NCBI GenBank assembly: GCA_951394405.1
Contig: OX596342.1
Span: 496,001 to 560,000, forward strand
DNA from: Coprinellus micaceus
Taxonomy: Eukaryota > Basidiomycota > Agaricomycetes > Agaricales > Psathyrellaceae
Length of the DNA stretch: 64,000 nucleotides
Direction: 5' to 3'
The position numbers and the translations under genes were made by a program. The notes under the pieces are model-generated. The model searched no databases, had not been told where the DNA came from, and worked only from the letters and a program-made list of their open reading frames with translations. This document shows, in pieces, positions 57,618 through 64,000 of the stretch; position 1 is the first letter of the stretch; each line of letters starts with the position of its first letter.

Positions 57618-59469
57618 ATGGAAACAGCCCTCAGAACTCCAGAAATCCTTGACCTCATCTTCCAACACCTCCGGTTCACGGAAGATCTCACCACGCAGGA
57701 CGCACGAGTCTCACCTCCGTTCCTATTGCAGTGGCAGAAGAAGAGGTCGGTGCTCCTGAACACTGGACTGGCTTGCAAGGCCTTCTTCGAGCCCGCTATG
57801 GCTAACTTGTGGTGGAGAGTGAACGGCTTCATGCCGTTCATCAAGCTCCTGCCGAATGTGAGCTCCAAGGGGTCGCAGAATGCCTATGACTATATGAATT
57901 GTCAGGAATGGGTGTGTAGTGGTGCCGCGTTGCTGATTATTGTGGCGCTGACGTTGTCTGCAGACGTTGGAGGAGGAACTAGACGAGAGCGGACTGGAAA
58001 GGTTCGATTTCTACGCGAAACTCGTCACGCACATTGTCGACTTGGGGCGGAAAGGCGACGATATCCTCGGCGTACTCCTCATCCAACTCGCAGAGGTCCG
58101 CCCAAGCAGCCGCTGTTTCCCCCGACTCAAGTCGCTTAAAGCCTTTTACTTCAACCCTGACCCATGGCTCTTCTACACCGCCCCGACCCTTCAAGAGCTG
58201 TCCATCTTGACGCAGAACTACGCCGAAGACACCAGGCTCAAGACGAGTCTCTCCACCCTCATTGGAAGGCTGCCTGCTCGCTCGGCCGACTTGCGGGTCG
58301 TGCAAATTCCTTTTGTCCCGCACGAGCGGTCGCTCAAGTCCCTGCTGCAACTCCGCGATTTGCGCGAGCTGACAATCAAGTCCACCTGTCTCGGTTCCCC
58401 GCCGATCTCAGAGGTCCTGGGGGAGTTGTCTGTGTTACCCCGGCTAGAGAAGATAGACTTGTGTTGTCCACTGGGGATGGCTGCCCAGCCACCTCTTGTC
58501 GCCCCGTTGGAGGTTCCCTCAGAGTGGTACCCCCAGCTCACCTCGCTCGCAGTCACAGGGAGTCCCCAGAGCATCCAGGGTGTGTTGATGTACCTCCATT
58601 CGATACCCCTAGACGACGTGACACTGCGCTTGGCATGGTCGGAACCAAGAGAGCCTTCGGAAGTCTCGGGCGACGTCGCTGCGTTCACCTTGACTGTGCA
58701 GACCTTCGCGGAAAGCCTCAAGTCGGTAAGCATTAGCTGCGAGCCGTCGACCCCCATCTACCCCATGGTGTCCGCGGTGCGCTCCGTCCCACTGGGTACG
58801 GAGTTCATCGCACACCTTCTCGCCCTTCCCCACCTCGAAGCGCTGCAGCTCGGGCCGTCGCTCTCGGTGCCCACGTTGACCGATGCGTTTTTACCGTCAA
58901 TCCCGCAGTCGTGGCCCAAGCTCAAAAGCCTGTCGCTTCCGCAGACGCTGATGCCGCTGATGGTAACGCAGAGGCCAACTATCGTCACATTTGGGGCGGT
59001 ACAGAAGATGATACACGGGCTCCCCGATCTCAAGGAACTCTCCCTCGAGTTCGCAGCTGGGGACACGCCCCTCCCCGACCTCGTCGCCCCGCAACTGCGT
59101 GTACTCGACGTTCGCTCGTCCCCAATCTCCAATAAACGCCGTACGGCGCTGCATCTCGCAAAGATGTTCCCCAACCTCGAACGCCTCGCGTACAGCACCA
59201 GCTCGGAGACCCAGAGTGCGAGCGTACGGCTGTTTTCGGAGGCGTGGAAAGAGGTTGCGACGTGGTTGCCGGTCCTGACTGGGAAGTATTCTGGGGAGGA
59301 GGATGATATGGACAACGTCGTTATTGTGCGGGGCGCGAGGACGTTTGGGGAGATTGTGGCGGGGCATCAGAATCCGATTATCGCGTACGAGGACGAGGAC
59401 TTGGATGAGGATTATGACTTTGATGAGGATTCGGACGACCCACTAGGGTATGGTGGGGACGACTTTTGA
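57618..59469 (+). CDS. F-box/LRR-like protein D
   Basis: Two exons, 57618-57911 and 57964-59469, giving about 600 residues. The N-terminus METALRTPEILDLIFQHLRF is an F-box-like helix pair, continued by LLNTGLACKAFFEPAMANLW and WRVNGFMPFIKLL. Exon 2 (TLEEELDESGLERFDFYAKL) is a long series of irregular LRR-like units: FPRLKSLKAFYFNPD, APTLQELSILTQNY, LRDLRELTIKSTCLG, LPRLEKIDLCCPLG, LPHLEALQLGPSLS, WPKLKSLSLPQTL and LPDLKELSLEFAAG. The C-terminus is strongly acidic (DEDLDEDYDFDEDSDD). Typical of the large Agaricomycete F-box group with a tryptophan-containing second helix. Probably an SCF adaptor; target unknown. It lies 294 bases after the ABCC stop, on the same strand. Confidence 0.8.
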
Positions 59470-60047
59470 GAGCCATTTCCTAGGCTTTTCTTGAAAAGAT
59501 TCTGGTGTCTCCCCCTGCCGTTGTTGTAAAAGTACTCTGTTTCTCTTGACCCCTGTCTAGTGTTAATACCTCACAACTTTTGCACTTTCAATTTGCTGGG
59601 GTCGAGTGTCTGCCCTGGGGCTTCATGCGATGGGAAGAACTGACGCGTCGAACACCCGGGGCCCATCCCTCCTTCTGGTCCACACAATCCTTCCGAGCTG
59701 TAAGACGCGAATACTGGTATGCTGAGCGGAAGGAAGGCCGCGAAGGCCGCTATACTGGTGGGCGAGACTCATCGGGCTGGAGTCAAGGAGAGGGAAGAAT
59801 TGGTGTGCGATTTGGGCTGGCGGTGTTGCTTGGGGAGTGGGAGAATGAGCCGTTCGTGGAGCTCGACGTGTCACGGAATCCGGGGCTGAGGGGTGACACG
59901 TTGGAGGCGAGTATGAAGCATTTTGGGTCGACCCTTGAGGAGCCGAATGTCAACGGGCGGAAGGAGGTCAAAGAAATTTGTCATTTTGGGCCGTATCCAC
60001 ACCACCAGACTTGGAGTCACAAGTTGTTCCCGTAAAGTACTTTCAAA
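59470..60047. other. Convergent intergenic region
   Basis: About 580 bases between the F-box D stop and the Crinkler stop. A plus frame at 59580-60035 encodes a Gly/Arg/Trp-rich product without domain features and is not accepted as a gene. Confidence 0.4.
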
Positions 60048-62508
60048 CTAAATTACTGCTTTAACCTGCTCACTCGTGAGCGTAAGCACGAACTGGGGGA
60101 TTTTCTTGACACTGGCATAGAAATCGCCCTCTTTACTAGCCTCAACACGTTGTTTCTTCATCTGCCCCCCTTCTTTAAGAGGCATAACGAAAATTAGACG
60201 CATATTGTCGTGATATGTCTGGGCGATCTTCTTCAAAAACGTTGGGTTGACCCGATGCGAGGTATTGATTGTGATCTGAAAGAGGTTAACGCAGCCGCTT
60301 TGGTCGAGGATCAACGAGTCTATCCCAGGGAATGTGCGTGATTTGGGGCGAAGGTATATGTTTGGCTCGATGTTGGTCCGAAGGTCATCAGTGTCGAAGA
60401 CTTGTTCCTGGTGTCCAGTGTGGAGATCGACTGTGATTTTCTCATCTATGGACAAACTCCGCAGCTCGGCGTTATCAAGACCTGCCCGCAAGGTTCTATG
60501 AGCAAGTCCTTCGAATGTCGAGCCCGCAACAGTTCGCGACCAACTGCTTCGGCATAGGTCACCAAAGTATCCGAAGATAGATTCGATGAGGCCCTTTTGA
60601 GCTTTTTGTGCGATCTGGGATGCCGCATACGACGAGGCGAAGAGGACTTTCGCCCGACCGCGAACAATCTTTCCGCCCTGCTGCTGTGGAAAAATAGCGG
60701 CAACAGTGCTGGACCAGATGTCGCGGGGCGTCTGGGGACTTTCGGAAAGCGGGGATATAATCGAAGCCTGACTATTCACGATAGTGTTGATCTCATCGTC
60801 CTGCTTCTCCATTGCGGATAATAGTGCTTCTTCTTCGCCAAAGCACAGTCGTGCTGAACCTCCAAATCGCATGAATGCATGTTGGACCGCCTCTAAGTTA
60901 CCACCTCCAAATCGCCTTTCATATGATTTAGTGACAAGAGGGACATAGGTAGAAGGCATCACGCACGCCCAGGCCATAAGCTCATCCAATGTCCAAGGTT
61001 CCATCCACCAGTACCAAAAGGCACGGGAATCCCCGCGCATTTTCGCCCAGGCTTTGTAATGTGTCGTGCTAGGCGAGCTCGAGACGATGACAACGGTGTG
61101 TGCGACACCCTTTATTTTGTTCACCTCCTGAGTTCTGTTGAGGTCGAACAGGTAATAGTGAACCACCTTCAGCTTTTTGGCATGCTCGGCGAAATCCGTT
61201 TGTTCAAGGCACTCGCAGCCGTCCTCGTTGAAGAACCAGATGAGTTCATCTTCGGGTTGATAATACACTGGCGTCTTCGTCTTGAGGCACCAGCATAACA
61301 TGACGAAGAGTAAAGCGGTTTTCCCTGATGATCTTCAATGATCAGCCCAGGTGTTACGAAGAGAGCCCTGCTCACCGATTCCCGGGTGTCCAAGCAGCAT
61401 GAAGTAACAAGGATACACATCTTTATTCTTTTTCTGCTGCACGGTGTCCTTGACGTATTGCCAGAATTCGCCATATGCTGGTCTGATGAGGGTCTGGGTA
61501 TAAGGATAGAGAAGTCCATCGACTGGGCCGAGCGTCAGCTCTAGCGGCGAGAGATCAAGGACCTCGATCTCGTCTTTTCCCGCTTCATCCCCCGCAGGTC
61601 CATCTGCTCGTTTTTGAGAGGCTATGAGAACTTTCGGTTATATTTGATGGGATTAACGGACCTTCGAGTAGATTCGGAGTAGCCCCAGTGGCGGCTGGGA
61701 GAAGATGCTTTTTGAATAGTTCCACGTGCTCAGGGTTCTCCCCTTTCCATAGGATGTCATAGATCGCCATGAGATGCGGGTCTACAACCAATCATCAGCA
61801 AGTGTCCCGAGAATCGAGGTCAGGTCTACAGCTCACCGGGCAGATGGGGCTTCGCATGAGGTCGTTTTGCACGGGGAGCGTTGGCATCTTTGAAGTAGTG
61901 CCATTGATAAGTCAGGCAGGTCGGGAAGAAACGAGGAAGGGTATCTACATTGTTCTTGATCGTCTGGTTATTTCAGTCAGCAGTCGGAACGGACGACGAA
62001 CATGATAGCGTACTGGTTTCGAATGAACGAGAGCGCTTCGCAGTGCGATCATCATCTGTTGAGTGGGATCGTTGGTATGTGTTACTGAGGGTACTTGAGC
62101 GGCATACCAGTTAACGAAATGGGACGCTTGGGCTGTACTGGTCAAATCCATGAGCCGTGAGGAAAGGCGGGCTAATACGCGACGCTCACCAGTAGGCGCG
62201 AGTACGATAACATGGACTTTATCTTCTGGCAGATCCTCGAAGATGACTGAGACCTTCGCAATCGGTGGGGAGAGCTCCTGCACGCCATTGACCTTCCTCG
62301 GATCTTGTGCTTGCTCCAGGTCGGCCATGGAAAGGGAAACCTTGAAGAGCTGTATGTCTGTCGCCTCGGTGTTCACAAAAACAATGTGTTTCTTCTCCTT
62401 GATGATGTCCTTGAGGATGGCAACATTCTTGTTCCGAGGGATCTCCACCGTGAATATTTGGCCAGGCCCGTCACTGGAAACAAGGCAGTTGATAGAGAGA
62501 GGCTCCAT
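60048..62508 (-). CDS. Crinkler (CRN)-type protein with P-loop NTPase and REase-like C-terminus
   Basis: Start at 62508 with the ubiquitin-like CRN header: MEPLSINCLVSSDGPGQIF, then EIPRNKNVAILKDIIKEKKH and DIQLFKVSLSMADLE. Several short introns (62.2-61.5 kb) lead to an NTPase. Its Walker A is LLGHPGIGKTALLF, split by an intron near 61.33-61.38 kb. Then come VAHTVVIVSSSPST, MEPWTLDELMAWA, and YERRFGGGNLEAVQHAFMRF with GGSARLCF, the layout of NTPases in CRN and trypanosome RHS-like proteins. The C-terminal part has GIDSLILDQSG and CVNLFQITINTSHRV, resembling a PD-(D/E)xK fold in which the usual (E/Q)xK reads QIT, so catalysis is doubtful. TAG at 60048-60050. In oomycetes such proteins are effectors; their job in fungi is unsettled. 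No signal peptide is visible. Reading frame appears intact. A MITE copy begins 106 bases upstream. Confidence 0.8.
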
Positions 62509-62614
62509 AGCGAGGGTTAGGTAAGAAGGAGGAAGGAGGACAACATCGAGCATGTCCGCCACAGCGGAGTTTAAAACCCGGTCGCACGGGCCACGTTCCT
62601 TGGTCGCCACACTG

Positions 62615-63227
62615 AGGACCCCCAGATACTTATTCCGACCTATGTCCCATTTTCATGCGACGAAAATGGGGCCACAAATCCGCGCACCTCCGATTTTTGT
62701 GCGGACGTTCGGTCCAAAAATGCGGAGGAGGCCCAATTGTTATGCACCAAAATGGACTTTGTCCAGGGCGATGCTTGCGTTAAGCAAGAAAATATCCCCC
62801 GCCTTCGAACCGAGAGAATTTCCCTTGGTTATCAATAGACCGATCAGAGATTTCCCTAGGCACTTCCCCCGTCCAGGGAATATCTGAGGGAAAATCCCCT
62901 GTGGCGACCTACACAGTGGCTTCGGGTACCAGTAATTGATGGGACTGCTTCCACTTCAACTTGCTCTCAACGGCGGTGTCGCTGACTTTGCCTGTGATAG
63001 TATTACGCACCTTACGTCTCAGTCTGGCTTATTTCGTTACCCTCTCCCTTTAATTCCACAATATTGGTCCTATGCGACGAAATGTGCCGTCTGGGAGGTA
63101 CGACCGGGCATGCGACTAAATTGAGCGAGAATCGGAGGTCCCGATTTTTATGCGGACAAAGTGGGCCGAAAATCGGGCGACAAAAATGGCCCATTTTGGC
63201 CATTTTCAAATCGGGCATAGTATCTGG
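62615..63227. mobile_element. MITE, hAT-like, copy 2 (degenerate)
   Basis: Second copy of the element at 27.9-28.6 kb, in the same orientation. The left end AGGACCCCCAGATA is intact, and about 150 bases follow closely to CCAGGGCGATG. The middle (about 62775-62920) is unrelated to copy 1. Similarity resumes from GGTACCAGTAATTGATGGGA to TTTTCAAATCGGGCATAG, but the right end stops at TATCTGG and lacks the terminal GGGTCCT. No target duplication is recognisable. It lies immediately upstream of the Crinkler gene and could affect its promoter. Confidence 0.8.
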
Positions 63228-64000
63228 CCAGTACTTGACTTCAAGTCATCCTTCGATTGTGGCACAACCTCACCTCCTCGGTTCTCGTAGTCGCTGCTCT
63301 CTATAACTTCGCCTCTGTCGGGGCAGGCACCTTCATCTTCGAGCCCCTCACCGATTTCTTGGTCGTCACTGCGCCAACCGATGCTTCTGCCAAAGCGGTC
63401 GAAGGCGGCCAAGGATTCACAAGGTCGCAGAAGGCGTAGAGTATCCGGCACCCTCACTGTCGAGGTCACAGGCAAAGCGCGAGTCTTTGGAGAAGAGGGT
63501 GTGCAACGTCTGTACGAACACGTCGAGGAAATCGTTCATCGACGCTAGGTTCGTTTCTGTTTCTTTCATACATAGAAGAGGTGTGTTTCTGACGACACTT
63601 AACAATTTATGGAAAACAGTTATACAGAAGCTAAGCGCTAAGGAACTTGCTCAAGGAGGTATATCGTATATCTCCAGTCGCGGTGCCAGCGACTCGCTCT
63701 ACCGGGCGTACCAGGGTGCTAACCCAACCTCTCGAGTCACCTCAGTTTCGAAGGAGTCGCAAACGAGCACTCTTCTCGAACGTACGTTTTCCCTCCTTAC
63801 CGCTCTCTCCCTTGGCCTATTATTTAGTTTAGCCGCGCCTAAACTGACCTGCCTGGGAGGTTGAGCTGCACCGACGCATTGGGCGCATGAAGCGCAGGGG
63901 TTATGCTGAGACTGTTTCCGCAGCGGCACCCATGATGTGGTGGGGCTCGAATACATAGCTGTTGGGAACAATTTACAAAAGAGCTGCAACGATATGCAAA
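63228..64000. other. Window end; possible coding relic
   Basis: A hydrophobic frame at 63257-63439 (NLTSSVLVVAALYNFASVGA) is followed, in another frame at about 63.40-63.55 kb, by protein-like sequence (TLTVEVTGKARVFGEEGVQR, LYEHVEEIVHRR, then stop). These could be pieces of one frameshifted or spliced gene. No family is recognised. The frame at 63487-63864 is probably a shadow. Confidence 0.2.

Noticed and set aside
59580..60035. Frame of 151 codons between F-box D and the Crinkler gene
   Set aside because: Gly/Arg/Trp-rich product without domain; lies in the convergent 3' region of two good genes.
1..64000. CRISPR arrays, tRNA or rRNA genes, retrotransposon LTRs with gag-pol
   Set aside because: No regular spaced repeats, no cloverleaf or rRNA segment, and no reverse transcriptase or integrase motif was seen by eye. 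A tRNA scan could still reveal a missed tRNA.

Overview
This window is nuclear DNA from a filamentous basidiomycete, most probably an Agaricomycete. Almost every gene is split by many short introns (about 50-60 bp) with GT-AG borders and CTNA-type branch sites. The gene content also fits: AA9 lytic polysaccharide monooxygenases, a DUF6533-type membrane protein, a small secreted protein with the TNAxRxAxGLxPLPP signature, F-box-like gene expansion, a FunK1-like kinase relic and a Crinkler-type protein. I saw no bacterial, viral or organellar segment, no CRISPR array and no convincing tRNA or rRNA gene. All splice sites and functions come from reading the sequence; none was confirmed by search or transcript.

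Layout. 1.9-4.1 kb: pepsin-type aspartic protease (+). 4.4-10.2 kb: full-length ABCC transporter (-), divergent from an MFS drug:H+ antiporter (+, 11.9-14.0 kb). 14.4-16.4 kb: Sae2/CtIP/Ctp1-type DNA end-resection factor. 16.6-18.0 kb: unrecognised disordered protein. 18.8-20.3 kb: DUF6533-like seven-helix protein. 21.3-24.2 kb: tandem pair of AA9 LPMOs sharing a promoter block. 25.5-26.7 kb: small secreted protein. 27.9-28.6 kb: hAT-like MITE with an 8-bp target duplication. 29.0-37.3 kb: three F-box-like genes around RNase P subunit Rpp30/Rpp1 and arylamine N-acetyltransferase 1. 37.8-38.2 kb: small membrane protein. 39.6-42.1 kb: POT/PTR2 peptide transporter. 42.6-45.3 kb: decayed FunK1-like gene split by a 1072-bp foldback element with perfect 245-bp arms. 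45.8-47.0 kb: arylamine N-acetyltransferase 2. 47.9-49.4 kb: FHA-RING ubiquitin ligase (-). 51.7-57.3 kb: second ABCC transporter (+). 57.6-59.5 kb: F-box/LRR-like protein. 60.0-62.5 kb: Crinkler protein with a P-loop NTPase and an REase-like tail (-), with a second MITE copy 106 bp upstream of its start.

How the genes may work together. Two ABCC pumps in opposite orientation bracket an interval of about 41 kb that also holds two NAT paralogues, an MFS drug exporter and a peptide transporter. This is a plausible loose detoxification neighbourhood (conjugate or acylate, then export), but housekeeping genes (Rpp30, Sae2/Ctp1, FHA-RING) are interspersed, so it is not a tight metabolic cluster. 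The AA9 pair, aspartic protease and secreted protein suggest plant-litter or wood degradation. The clearest unusual items are the intact Crinkler-NTPase-nuclease-like gene with a MITE in its promoter, the foldback insertion with a 6-bp duplication, the Ctp1 homologue with four acidic S-x-T-E-E motifs, and the GC-AG intron in the second LPMO.
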